Shown here: positions 1 to 8,202 of the stretch, one piece after another
Layout: each line of letters begins with the position of its first letter
Numbering within the stretch: the stretch's first letter is position 1
NCBI GenBank assembly: GCA_934091015.1
Contig: CAKOKM010000013.1
Location: forward strand, 1 to 30,918
Length of the DNA stretch: 30,918 bases
Source: an uncultured Bacilli bacterium
GTDB taxonomy: Bacteria > Bacillota_I > Bacilli_A > RF39 > UBA660
Direction of reading: 5' to 3'
The notes under the pieces: generated by a model
Seen by the model: only the letters and a program-made list of their open reading frames with translations
The model's database searches: none
What the model was told of the DNA's origin: nothing
Made by a program: the position numbers and the translations under genes

Positions 1-1637
1 GCTGGAAATTGATTTTCAAATAATTCTTTGTTTTCAAATGGATAGTGGAATTGAGCATATGGCATAGATCCTGAATCAAACCAAACGTCTAAGACATCTT
101 TAACTCTTTCCATTGTTTTACCACACTCAGGACATTTAATATGTAAATCATCTACGTAAGGACGATGTAATTCGATTTTTCTTACATCTACGTCTTCTAT
201 TACTAAGCTTTGTAATTCATCTAATGAGCCAATAACGTGTTTATGACCACAAGAACAAGTCCATACTGGAAGTGGACAACCCCAATATCTATTTCTTGAA
301 ATTCCCCAGTCAATCATATTTTCAAGCCAGTTTGCGAAACGTTTTGTTCCAACATAGTCAGGATACCAATTAATCTTTTTGTTTTCTTCAATAATTTTAT
401 CTTTATAAGCTGTTGTTTTAATATACCAAGCTGGTTTTGGATAACAAATAAGTGGTGAATGACATCTCCAACAGTGAGGATAGTCATGAGTTATTTTAAT
501 CTTTTTAAATAATTTATCATTTTCTTTTAACCATTTAATTATTTCAATTTCTAGATTTGGATCAGTTACTAGTGTTCCTTTCCAAGGACCTTCGGTATAA
601 CATCCGTCTAAACCAACAGGGTTTACAAAACCAATACCATTTTCACGACAAACACGGTTATCATCTTCACCATAAGCTGGAGCTATATGAACAACACCAG
701 TACCATCTTCAGCTGTTACATAATCATCAGCAATTACTTCATGGCATTTGCCTTCTACTTTAACAAATGGCATTAATTGTTCATATTTGATACCTACTAA
801 ATCGGAACCTTTATATGTTTCTAAAACTTCGTAATCATCACCTAATACCTTATTTGCTAGTGATTCTGCTAGAATAAATTTGTATCCTTGAGATAAAACT
901 TTTACATAGGTTATATTTGGATTAACACATATTGCAACGTTTGCTAGTAAAGTCCAAGGTGTTGTTGTCCATGCTAGGAAATATTCATCGGCATCAACTC
1001 TTTTTAAAGGAACAATTACTGTGTTTACACTTGTTTCTTCATAGCCTTGAGATACTTCATTTTGAGATAATTCTGTTCCACATCTAGGACAATACCATAA
1101 GACTTTATTACCATGATATAATAATCCTTTTTTATCCATTTCTTTAATTATCCACCATTCAGATTCAATGTATTCATTTGAACATGTTACATATGGATGT
1201 TTGCAATCAATAAATTGTCCCATTTTATCTGTGACAGCATTTATTTCATCAATATTTAAAGCAGTTGCTTTATTACATTCACGGCAGAAATTTTCAACAC
1301 CAAATGCTTCAATATCGGCTTTAGTTTTAAAACCTAATTTCTTTTCAACATTTACTTCAATTGGAAGTCCATGGGTATCAAGACCAATTTTTCTTAATAC
1401 TCTTTCACCTTTCATTGTGTGATATTTACAAAATGAATCTTTGATAGTTTTAGCAAGTACATGATGAATTCCTGGCTTAGCATTTGCATAAATAGGTCCA
1501 TCATAGAATACCCATGTTTTACCATTTTTGCGGTTTTCAATCGTTTCATTTAAAATATCCTCTTTTTTCCAATCTTGTAAAATACTTTCTTCTACCTCTT
1601 CAACTTTTCTTTTGTCTAATTCTTTAAAGTTTTTCAT
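1..1637 (-). CDS. ileS: Isoleucyl-tRNA synthetase, type 2 (5' part, cut by left edge)
   Basis: Charges tRNA-Ile with isoleucine in the cytoplasm. About 545 N-terminal codons are visible of a family usually a little over 1,000 residues; the rest lies beyond the left edge. The ATG follows a strong GGAGGGAG ribosome site. The start of the catalytic domain reads GPIYANAKPGIHHVLAKT, so the class I signature is G56-I-H-H59 rather than HXGH. This arrangement, with DTHGLPIEV downstream, marks the eukaryote-like IleRS2 type. An editing-domain segment (DGTGVVHIAPAYGEDD, about residues 311-328), Cys pairs in the connective-peptide insertions (about 388-395, 464, 502) and RNRYWGCPLPVW plus WFDSG follow. 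A T-box leader precedes it. IleRS2 enzymes are known for mupirocin tolerance, and the GXHH form for very high resistance; for this protein that is inferred. Confidence 0.97.
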   Translation of the reverse strand, partial: MKNFKELDKRKVEEVEESILQDWKKEDILNETIENRKNGKTWVFYDGPIYANAKPGIHHVLAKTIKDSFCKYHTMKGERVLRKIGLDTHGLPIEVNVEKKLGFKTKADIEAFGVENFCRECNKATALNIDEINAVTDKMGQFIDCKHPYVTCSNEYIESEWWIIKEMDKKGLLYHGNKVLWYCPRCGTELSQNEVSQGYEETSVNTVIVPLKRVDADEYFLAWTTTPWTLLANVAICVNPNITYVKVLSQGYKFILAESLANKVLGDDYEVLETYKGSDLVGIKYEQLMPFVKVEGKCHEVIADDYVTAEDGTGVVHIAPAYGEDDNRVCRENGIGFVNPVGLDGCYTEGPWKGTLVTDPNLEIEIIKWLKENDKLFKKIKITHDYPHCWRCHSPLICYPKPAWYIKTTAYKDKIIEENKKINWYPDYVGTKRFANWLENMIDWGISRNRYWGCPLPVWTCSCGHKHVIGSLDELQSLVIEDVDVRKIELHRPYVDDLHIKCPECGKTMERVKDVLDVWFDSGSMPYAQFHYPFENKELFENQFP

Positions 1638-1655
1638 TTTAAATCTCCCTCCTAA

Positions 1656-1873
1656 ATAAAAAACGTCCATAATATAGGAACGAATCTATCCGTGGTACCA
1701 TCCTATTTTATGAACGTATTCATACACTTTAAACTTTAACGCAGTTAACGTATTTAGCTTATCCCTAAATCGCATCAGAAGTGATCTATAAATATTATTT
1801 TTTCATTGCTCACACCAAAATACAATTTCTCTTTAAAAAATAATTATTTATCGTCTTCATCAATTGCTTTATA
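1656..1873 (-). promoter_or_regulatory. T-box riboswitch leader of ileS (Ile specifier ATC)
   Basis: The leader between the ileS promoter and its ribosome site carries the T-box core GATGGTACCACGG (minus strand, complement of about 1690-1702), whose UGG pairs with the NCCA end of uncharged tRNA. A terminator stem of 17 pairs (1663-1679 with 1701-1717, one G-U and one A-A mismatch) followed by a T-run overlaps the antiterminator, as in classical transcriptional T-boxes. The Stem I specifier region reads AGATCACTTCTGA; the ATC at 1785-1783 is the likely isoleucine specifier, followed by the usual purine. Isoleucine starvation should allow readthrough into ileS. Confidence 0.93.
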
Positions 1874-1879
1874 AGTTAC

Positions 1880-1908
1880 ATTATAATTTTTATTTGATTG
1901 TTTGTCAA
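1880..1908 (-). promoter_or_regulatory. Sigma-A promoter of ileS
   Basis: Perfect consensus on the minus strand: TTGACA (1908-1903), 17-bp spacer, TATAAT (1885-1880). Predicted start is near 1873, at the head of the T-box leader. Confidence 0.9.
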
Positions 1909-1959
1909 TTACTATTTTTTAGCTAGATAGTATAATTAATATGATACAAGGGTAATTAC

Positions 1960-1984
1960 TTCATAAAGTAGATTACTTTATGAA
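1960..1984. repeat. Perfect 11-bp inverted repeat
   Basis: TTCATAAAGTA and TACTTTATGAA flank a GAT spacer. It lies about 50 bp upstream of the ileS -35 box and just past the terminator of the 383-aa gene. There is no T-run on either side, so it is not an ordinary terminator. It may be a protein-binding site or an RNA hairpin. Confidence 0.7.
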
Positions 1985-1990
1985 CAAGAA

Positions 1991-2015
1991 AAAAAGTAGC
2001 TCAAAACTACTTTTT
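1991..2015 (-). terminator. Intrinsic terminator of the 383-aa gene
   Basis: Nine-base-pair stem AAAAAGTAG/CTACTTTTT with a 7-nt loop, continuing into a T-rich run on the minus strand. The TAG stop (2009-2007) is the last three bases of the 5' arm, so the end of the coding sequence is part of the hairpin. Confidence 0.8.
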
Positions 2016-3158
2016 CTTTATGATTAAAATTGCAGGATTTACTGTACCTTTTTCTTCAGCGTCTTCTACGCCATATTGTTTATTCCAATGAACTCTGTAA
2101 GCATCTCCATTTTTAGCAAAGTGTGATAAAGCGTTTGCTGCTGCACCTGCCATAAATCCACTTAATCCAAGTTCTTCATTATATACTTGTTTTTCTGCTT
2201 CTTCAAATGAAATACCTTCTTCAAATTTTTTCATCATAGAAATAACTGCTTTTACTACAAATACAGAATATCCATCATTTGTATTATTATCAGCAAATTG
2301 CATCCACTCTTCTGCTGTTTCTGGTTTAACTAAAGTTAATCCTTCTCTCATAAGTGTATATTTCATTTTCTTTGCTTCAAGATCACTTTTTTCTTTATAT
2401 TCAGCCCATTCTCTATCTTGTTTTTCTTTTTCTGCAACTTCTGCATCTACGATTCTATCTCCAAATATTAATCTTTTTGATGCAAATACATCTTCAGCTG
2501 CTCTTCTATCATATCCATATTCAATATTTGGGTTTGAATATAATACTTCACCATCTTTTGATGTTATACTTGAAATTGCTGCACCATAACCAACAAATGG
2601 AATACCACTATAACCAATTTCTACATTTATGAAATCAGTTACATTTCTTAATTCTGCTGTTTCTTCTTGTTTAACACCATACCACCAACCTGTGTATGAT
2701 ACATCTTCACCAATATGTTCTCTTAATTTGTCAAACATTACTTTCGCTTGTGCTTCTTTGTCTTGTTCTTTAGCAGCTACAAGTTCAGCAAAGGTCATAT
2801 CTCCTTCTTCCATTGGTAAGAAAGAACCTGCTTGTGTATGGCATACATATTGGTAATTGTTATTTTCCATATTACTGATTAATATGCTATAACTTGAATT
2901 GTTTCCATATTGTGCTTTTACTTCTTCTAAACTCATTCTTTTTCCAAAATAAATCCAATTTGAGAAGTTTGACTTATCTCCATCATAACTTTTATCACCA
3001 TCTACAACAAACTCTTTGTCGTAAAAACGGAATCCTTGCATTTTTCCATCATTTGCTACTTGCATTGGATCTCTTTCTTCTACTTCTGAGATTGAAGATT
3101 CACTAAATAGTATCCCTCTATAAATTTTTTCAACATAACTTTTCGTTACTTTTTCCAT
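2007..3158 (-). CDS. Hypothetical protein, 383 aa, apparently well expressed
   Basis: I do not recognise this family. It has no signal peptide or membrane segment, so it is probably cytoplasmic. Visible features are a near-duplicated VDGDKSYDGDKSN stretch (about residues 52-64), a Gly/aromatic central part (GYSGIPFVGYGAAISS), a charged helical segment (VAEKEKQDREWAEYKEKSDLEAKKMKY) and a C-terminal part that looks helical, with an Ala-rich GFMAGAAANALSHF. It ends in a Lys tract. The start is supported by AAGGGGG 11 nt upstream and an almost perfect promoter. It has its own promoter and terminator, so it is a single-gene unit between smpB and ileS. The strong signals suggest an abundant protein; function is unknown. 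Confidence 0.85.
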   Translation of the reverse strand: MEKVTKSYVEKIYRGILFSESSISEVEERDPMQVANDGKMQGFRFYDKEFVVDGDKSYDGDKSNFSNWIYFGKRMSLEEVKAQYGNNSSYSILISNMENNNYQYVCHTQAGSFLPMEEGDMTFAELVAAKEQDKEAQAKVMFDKLREHIGEDVSYTGWWYGVKQEETAELRNVTDFINVEIGYSGIPFVGYGAAISSITSKDGEVLYSNPNIEYGYDRRAAEDVFASKRLIFGDRIVDAEVAEKEKQDREWAEYKEKSDLEAKKMKYTLMREGLTLVKPETAEEWMQFADNNTNDGYSVFVVKAVISMMKKFEEGISFEEAEKQVYNEELGLSGFMAGAAANALSHFAKNGDAYRVHWNKQYGVEDAEEKGTVNPAILIIKKK

Positions 3159-3176
3159 ATCAATTTTCCCCCTTTT

Positions 3177-3211
3177 GCAGTCACAAAGTGTAATACTTTG
3201 AGATTTTCTGC
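3177..3211 (-). other. Two-tier hairpin in the 5' leader of the 383-aa gene
   Basis: In the leader RNA, GCAG pairs with CTGC around an internal loop and an inner CAAAGT/ACTTTG stem with a 5-nt loop. It ends just before the AAGGGGG ribosome site. It may stabilise the mRNA or affect translation; no known riboswitch class was recognised. Confidence 0.4.
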
Positions 3212-3225
3212 TTGATATGTCGTAT

Positions 3226-3254
3226 ATTTTAGCATAAAACTATCAATTTGTCAA
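3226..3254 (-). promoter_or_regulatory. Sigma-A promoter of the 383-aa gene
   Basis: TTGACA (3254-3249), 17-bp spacer, TAAAAT (3231-3226) on the minus strand; transcription should start near 3219. Confidence 0.88.
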
Positions 3255-3281
3255 CTTTGACCATATACAGGCTAATTTTAG

Positions 3282-3728
3282 TTAATAATTATTAATGTTT
3301 TTAGCTTCTCTTAATAATTCTCTTTCTTTAATTGTTTGTCTTTTATCATAGTTATGTTTACCTTTAGCAACACCTAATTTGATTTTGGCTTTATTATTTT
3401 TAAAGTATAGTTCTAAAGGTACTAAGGTATAACCTTCTTTATTAGAATATTCTTCTAATCTTTTTATTTCTTTTTTATGTAAAAGAAGTTTTCTAGTTCT
3501 TCTTTCATCTTGATTATTGTATGAACCATTATCATATTTAGCTATAAACATGTTAATAATATAGATTTCATCTTTTTTAATTTTGGCATATGAATCTTTT
3601 AAATTAGCAGAGCCATTACGAACTGATTTTATTTCCGTACCAGTTAAAACGATACCTGCTTCTATTTCTTTTTCAATATAATAATCAAAGTATGCTTTTT
3701 TGTTTTTCATTTTTCTTTTTGTCACCAT
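3282..3728 (-). CDS. smpB: SsrA (tmRNA)-binding protein SmpB
   Basis: SmpB binds tmRNA and brings it to ribosomes stalled on broken messages (trans-translation). The 148-residue length is normal. Family hallmarks are KKAYFDYYIEKEIEAGIVLTG near the N-terminus, TEIKSVRNG, and the basic tail with KGKHNYDKRQTIKER. The ATG at 3728 lies inside the end of rnr, giving a 44-nt overlap. A second in-frame ATG at 3710 would shorten the overlap. Neither start has a strong ribosome site, so translation is probably coupled to rnr. The rnr-smpB order is conserved in Firmicutes. No tmRNA gene lies in the 120 bp downstream. Confidence 0.96.
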   Translation of the reverse strand: MVTKRKMKNKKAYFDYYIEKEIEAGIVLTGTEIKSVRNGSANLKDSYAKIKKDEIYIINMFIAKYDNGSYNNQDERRTRKLLLHKKEIKRLEEYSNKEGYTLVPLELYFKNNKAKIKLGVAKGKHNYDKRQTIKERELLREAKNINNY

Positions 3729-5811
3729 CCAGTATTATGAAGTCAATTGTTTTTGCTTCTTTGCTTGCTGCAATACATTTTACTCTAACTTTATCGCCAA
3801 GTCTATAGGTTTTTTTAGTATTTTGACCAACTAGGGCAAATAATTCAGGTATGTAATTAAAATAATCTCCTTCTAAGGTGTTAGTATGAACTAATCCTTC
3901 AATCATATTTGGAAGTTCTACAAACATACCAAAACTTGTTACACCACTAATTTGGCCTTCAAATATTTCTCCAATATGACTTTCCATGTATTCGGCTTCT
4001 TTCATGTCATCAACTTCACGTTCTGCTTCAACAGCTGCTTGTTCACGTAAACTACAATTATTAGCGATATAATCTAAATTTGATTCCCAGTAGTTGATAA
4101 CTTGATTGTTGATATTACCATTATATAGATATTCTCTTAATAAACGATGAACCATTAAGTCAGGATATCTTCTTATTGGACTAGTAAAGTGGGTATAACA
4201 CGTACTTCCTAGACCAAAGTGTCCAATATTATCTTTTTGGTAAATAGCTTTTTGCATGCTTCTTAATAAGATATTAGATAAAGTATCTATTTCTGGAACA
4301 TCTTTTAATTGATTTAAGATTTTTTGCATGGTTATGGGTTTAATGTCATTAAATTTACCAACTAATTTGTATCCCATAGAACTAACTAGATGAATGAATG
4401 AATCAATCTTTTCTTTTTTAGGTTCGCCATGTACACGATAGATAAATGGTAAATCCATATTATAAATATGAGTTGCAACTGTTTCGTTAGCAGCAATCAT
4501 GAAGTCTTCGATTAATTTTTCTCCATCTTCACGGTCATAAACTACAACATCAATACACTTTCCATTTTTATCGCATATTATTTTGGGCTCATCTAAATCA
4601 AAGTCGATATAACCTCTTTTTTCTTTATGTTTTCTTAGAATATGAGCAAGTTCGTTCATTCCTTTTAAAGTATCAGCAAATTTAGCATATTCAGGATCAA
4701 CTATATCACGCATTAAGATATCATTAACTTTTTTATATGTCATTTTTTTACTCGATTTAATATATGATGGGAATATATCATATTTAATAATGTTACCATT
4801 AGAATCAATATCCATTACGCAAGACTGAGTAAGACGAACTACTCCTTCATTTAATGAACATATCCCGTTTGATAAAACGTGAGGTAGCATTGGTATAACT
4901 GAGTACGCTAAATATGAACTTGTTCCTCTTGTAAAGGCATCTTTATCTAAAGGACTATCTTTAGTTACATAGTATGATACATCGGCAATATGAACTCCTA
5001 AAGTGTAAATTCCATCATGTTTACTAAAACTTATGGCATCATCAATATCTTTAGTATCGTCACCATCAATTGTAAAAATCATTTCATTAGTTAAATCTTT
5101 ACGGCCTACTAAATCCTTTGATTCTACTTCAGTTGGTAAGTTATTAGCCATATCCATAGTTTCTTTAGAAAATTCTTCATATATTTTATATTTATAAGCA
5201 ATAGATGCGATATCTACGCCGGGATCATCTTTATGACCTAGTACTTTAACTATTTTACCAATGTAATAATTTTTTTTAGTTTCTTTTACTAAATTAACGA
5301 CAACTTTAGTTCCTTCTACACAACCTGATAAGGTATTAGGATCTATTTCAATAGTTAATTTTTTCTTTTTTTCATCTAGTTCTAAGAAAGGTTTATTCTT
5401 TTTGAAAATAATTGTTCCAATAATATTTTTAGTATCACGTTCTAAGACGCGAATTACTTTTCCTTCTTTTTTACCATTATAAAGTATAACTTCAACTAAG
5501 ACGGTATCTCCATCAACAGCGTTATTTAAATTATGGTAATTAATGTATAGATCGTCGACTTCTAATAGAAGAAAACCATTTCCCATTTTATTAATACTTA
5601 TTTTACCAGCTTTAACTCCGGGATTATTATCATATAAAATATATTTATCTTTTTTAGTTTTATAAATAACGTATTCTTTAACTAATTCTTCTAGGGCAAG
5701 CTCTAATTCTTTTAATTCTTCAGGACTTTCTAAACCTAAAAGATCATTAATTTCTAATAAACTTAAAGCATCATATTTATTTTTTAATTTTTTAATTATT
5801 TCTTCTTTCAT
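3685..5811 (-). CDS. rnr: Ribonuclease R, 3'-5' exoribonuclease
   Basis: Hydrolyses structured RNA processively from the 3' end and works with SmpB/tmRNA on defective messages. At 708 residues it has the usual size: an N-terminal winged helix (about 1-60), cold-shock-like domains (about 65-200), the RNB catalytic domain with TIDGDDTKDIDDAIS (247-261; metal-binding Asp residues visible) and a C-terminal S1 domain (about 625-695, GQISGVTSFGMFVELP), followed by a short Lys-rich tail. AGGAG lies 8 nt before the ATG. The stop is TGA, one of the proofs that TGA is not read as Trp here. It lies downstream of secG, separated by a hairpin, and overlaps smpB. Confidence 0.97.
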   Translation of the reverse strand: MKEEIIKKLKNKYDALSLLEINDLLGLESPEELKELELALEELVKEYVIYKTKKDKYILYDNNPGVKAGKISINKMGNGFLLLEVDDLYINYHNLNNAVDGDTVLVEVILYNGKKEGKVIRVLERDTKNIIGTIIFKKNKPFLELDEKKKKLTIEIDPNTLSGCVEGTKVVVNLVKETKKNYYIGKIVKVLGHKDDPGVDIASIAYKYKIYEEFSKETMDMANNLPTEVESKDLVGRKDLTNEMIFTIDGDDTKDIDDAISFSKHDGIYTLGVHIADVSYYVTKDSPLDKDAFTRGTSSYLAYSVIPMLPHVLSNGICSLNEGVVRLTQSCVMDIDSNGNIIKYDIFPSYIKSSKKMTYKKVNDILMRDIVDPEYAKFADTLKGMNELAHILRKHKEKRGYIDFDLDEPKIICDKNGKCIDVVVYDREDGEKLIEDFMIAANETVATHIYNMDLPFIYRVHGEPKKEKIDSFIHLVSSMGYKLVGKFNDIKPITMQKILNQLKDVPEIDTLSNILLRSMQKAIYQKDNIGHFGLGSTCYTHFTSPIRRYPDLMVHRLLREYLYNGNINNQVINYWESNLDYIANNCSLREQAAVEAEREVDDMKEAEYMESHIGEIFEGQISGVTSFGMFVELPNMIEGLVHTNTLEGDYFNYIPELFALVGQNTKKTYRLGDKVRVKCIAASKEAKTIDFIILDGDKKKNEKQKSIL

Positions 5812-5863
5812 AATTGTTTCTCCTATTTATTCTTTATAAATATATCATAATTTTAGTAATAAT

Positions 5864-5890
5864 AAAAGAGTACCTGTCAAATAGGTACCC
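5864..5890 (-). terminator. Terminator or attenuator between secG and rnr
   Basis: On the minus strand GGGTACCT pairs with AGGTACTC (8 bp, one G-U; 7-nt loop), followed by TTTTATTATT. It begins 8 nt after the secG stop. The T-run is short, so some readthrough into rnr is likely. Confidence 0.7.
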
Positions 5891-5897
5891 TTAATAA

Positions 5898-6113
5898 TTA
5901 TATCATGTATATTACAAATGATAGGACAAAGAAGGCCATGCCTAGTACGAATGTGATTCGACTAATTAGTAGTTCGGCTCCTCTTTCTTTTTGATTAGAA
6001 AATAATTCACTATTTCCACCTGTAATTATTTGACTAGCATCTGTTGCTTTATTACTTTGTAATAAGACAATTGCGATAAGTAATATTGATATAATTAATA
6101 ACGCTGTTTCCAT
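5898..6113 (-). CDS. secG: Preprotein translocase subunit SecG
   Basis: Small membrane subunit of the SecYEG channel. Two hydrophobic helices (about residues 2-19 and 48-70) flank a cytoplasmic loop with the family phrase SNKATDASQIITGGNSELF. I chose the ATG at 6113 (71 aa) because AAGGAG lies 7 nt upstream and the first helix then starts at residue 2. The frame is open further upstream, but the added 17 residues contain the ribosome site. Its place before rnr and smpB matches the conserved Firmicutes order. Confidence 0.94.
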   Translation of the reverse strand: METALLIISILLIAIVLLQSNKATDASQIITGGNSELFSNQKERGAELLISRITFVLGMAFFVLSFVIYMI

Positions 6114-6183
6114 ACATTTCTCCTTGTCAGTTAATAATTTATCATAAATATGGGTGTTTTTCAAGTGAATATTTGGTTTATGC

Positions 6184-6924
6184 TTAGCGACTAGAATTAT
6201 TATAACAATTTAGATCGATTTTTTGGTTATCCTTTACTTTTGCAACTTCTTCTTCTTTAATTGCATCTTTGTTTAAATCAATAGTTTTTAAAATTGTATA
6301 ACCATCAATTGTATCAACTAAATAATATAATTTATTGTTGTTATATTTTATAGTATCATCCTCATAAACGTTTTCTTTTTTACTTTTTAAATAATTTAGT
6401 AATGTGTCATTATATGTACTAATGTGGTCAACAGTATAGGCTAACTTGGAATTTCTATAAATTTCTATATATGCACATGTACCTGCAAAACGTACTAAAA
6501 CTATATTATTATTTTTAATCATTAAATATAAACCACCATCGGTTGTTTCTTCTGGAATAGTTATTAATGTATTGTTAATATTGAATTCTACTTGTGTGCA
6601 GCCATTTATTTCGCTATATTCTTTGCAACTAGCAGTATAATTTAAATTACCTTTTTTTAATTTTATATTTTTAAAAATGGTTTCTGTATCAACATCTGCT
6701 TCATACAAATCACCTACACTTAAATGTATAATATCACTATCATCGTTTAGTGGAAACATATTAAAATTAGTGGCAAGATTTTTTGCGGTGGTTGTTGTAG
6801 TGCTAGTAGTTGTACTGTTTGAATTATTATTATTTTTCTTTGTTGTATAAATTAATAATCCAATTAATATTAATAAAAATAACACCAATACAACTAGAAT
6901 AATTTTGTATTTTTTATTATTCAT
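6184..6924 (-). CDS. Membrane-anchored extracellular protein, unknown function
   Basis: About 246 residues. A basic N-terminus (NNKKYK) and one hydrophobic helix (about residues 6-27) are followed by a Lys/Asn/Ser and poly-Thr linker (about 30-48), then a beta-rich domain with no family I recognise. The anchor and linker suggest export with the C-terminal domain outside. Three cysteines in the outer domain (CKEYSEINGC, GTCAY) could form a disulfide. The ATG at 6924 is preferred over the one at 6933: AGAGGT abuts the upstream ATG with no spacing but lies 9 nt before the second. It sits 70 bp upstream of secG with no visible terminator between. Confidence 0.75.
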   Translation of the reverse strand: MNNKKYKIILVVLVLFLLILIGLLIYTTKKNNNNSNSTTTSTTTTTAKNLATNFNMFPLNDDSDIIHLSVGDLYEADVDTETIFKNIKLKKGNLNYTASCKEYSEINGCTQVEFNINNTLITIPEETTDGGLYLMIKNNNIVLVRFAGTCAYIEIYRNSKLAYTVDHISTYNDTLLNYLKSKKENVYEDDTIKYNNNKLYYLVDTIDGYTILKTIDLNKDAIKEEEVAKVKDNQKIDLNCYNNSSR

Positions 6925-7037
6925 TTCATTCATACCTCTATTTAAATTTTAAATTTTATTAATTTTATTTACAAGATTTATAAATGATAACTAGTTATTT
7001 TTACATTAATTTGACAATAAATAAAAAAGAAATATTA

Positions 7038-7124
7038 TTAGTTATTTTGTAACTTTATTATTTCTTCCTTTGATAATTTAGTACACTTTATAATTGCTAT
7101 TACACCGTTAACGGTATGATATGT
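7038..7124 (-). pseudogene. Possible C-terminal remnant of a lost gene
   Basis: Directly after the fic stop codon, in another frame, 28 codons ending in TAA read TYHTVNGVIAIIKC followed by TKLSKEEIIKLQNN. This looks like protein-coding sequence, but no start codon or ribosome site precedes it. A perfect 12-bp palindrome ACCGTTAACGGT (about 7103-7114) lies inside it. It may be a relic or simply an open frame by chance. Confidence 0.25.
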
Positions 7125-7125
7125 T

Positions 7126-8181
7126 TTAGAAATTACTTAGTAAATTAATTAATCTAGTATTTTTATAAATACTTTCTCTACCTACTTTTTCAAATTCTAG
7201 AAGTCCTGCAGCAACCAAACTATTTAAATATGTAGCAGCAGTTTGCCTCGTAACTCCACATCTATCTTCAATATAATTGATTCTAGTATATACTTCAAAG
7301 AATAATGAATCTAATAATTCATCAGAATATATTTTAGGTAATTTATTCATAAATTCTTCTTTGTAAGATTCCATCTCATTTTGAATTAGTTTAATTAATT
7401 CAATAGTATTTTTAGATGTTTCTTTTATTCCTTTTAAGATATAAATAATCCAATCTTCATAATTATTATTTTCTCTAAATTCAGTAAATAATTTATAATA
7501 TTGGTCTTTATTCTTATTAATGTAATTACTTAAATATATTATTGGGCTATCTAAAAGATTATTTAATACTAAATATAAAACATTTAATATTCTTCCAGTT
7601 CTTCCATTTCCATCATAAAATGGGTGAATTGATTCAAATTGATAATGAATTAAAGCCATTTTGATTAATGGATCAACTTCATCATCATTTTCATTAATAT
7701 AATCTTCAAGATTTTTTAATAAATCTCTAATTTCTTTTTCTTCTTGTGGTGGAGTATAAATTACTTCTCTAGTTTTACTATTAACTAATTTAGTTCCAGG
7801 ATTCTTTCTTACACCAGCTTTATTGTGTTCAATTATTCCTTGAAGTTCTACTAAAATATTAGTTGAAATAAATCCTTTTTCTTTAATTATTTCATATCCA
7901 CGCCAAATAGCACTTCTATAATCGACAACTTCTTTAGCAGATTCATCTTTATATCCACTTTCTGTTAAAACTTTATAAATACTATCATGAGTAGTAACTA
8001 TATTCTCAATTTCACTACTATCTTTAGCTTCATTTATTGTAATAGCATTTATTAAAATATGTTGATTAGGAATTGAATTAGCAAATCCTTTTAATTCTGC
8101 AAGTGATCTAGAAGCTTCATTTAATGCTTCAAGAATTCTAGGTGTTTTTAAATTAAAATCGTTAAATGGTAATAGCTTCAT
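7126..8181 (-). CDS. Fic-family AMP-transferase with C-terminal winged helix
   Basis: Fic enzymes usually transfer AMP from ATP to a Tyr, Ser or Thr of a target protein. This 351-residue protein carries the complete core motif HPFYDGNGRTGR (186-197), with the catalytic His. In front of it is an N-terminal inhibitory-helix motif of the (S/T)xxxE(G/N) form at S55-S-E-I-E59-N60, so it is a class II, self-inhibited Fic. The last 65 residues (GVTRQTAATYLNSLVAAGLL) form a winged helix-turn-helix, which suggests that it binds DNA, perhaps its own promoter. GAGGAGATG precedes the ATG. No antitoxin-like gene is fused or adjacent. The target is unknown. Confidence 0.93.
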   Translation of the reverse strand: MKLLPFNDFNLKTPRILEALNEASRSLAELKGFANSIPNQHILINAITINEAKDSSEIENIVTTHDSIYKVLTESGYKDESAKEVVDYRSAIWRGYEIIKEKGFISTNILVELQGIIEHNKAGVRKNPGTKLVNSKTREVIYTPPQEEKEIRDLLKNLEDYINENDDEVDPLIKMALIHYQFESIHPFYDGNGRTGRILNVLYLVLNNLLDSPIIYLSNYINKNKDQYYKLFTEFRENNNYEDWIIYILKGIKETSKNTIELIKLIQNEMESYKEEFMNKLPKIYSDELLDSLFFEVYTRINYIEDRCGVTRQTAATYLNSLVAAGLLEFEKVGRESIYKNTRLINLLSNF

Positions 8182-8202
8182 ATTATCATCTCCTCATGTA
8201 TA

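Noticed and set aside
1168..1422. Plus-strand ORF opposite ileS
   Set aside because: It is the reverse of a well-supported ileS reading frame with no start signals. The same applies to the other long ORFs opposite the 383-aa protein, eno, typA, the lipid kinase, the thioredoxin-like gene and the 868-aa gene.
3159..3281. tmRNA gene next to smpB
   Set aside because: The spacer is only about 120 bp and holds the promoter and leader of the 383-aa gene; no tmRNA ends are visible.
7103..7114. ACCGTTAACGGT as a terminator or attachment site
   Set aside because: No T-run, no element boundary and only 12 bp; it may be chance.
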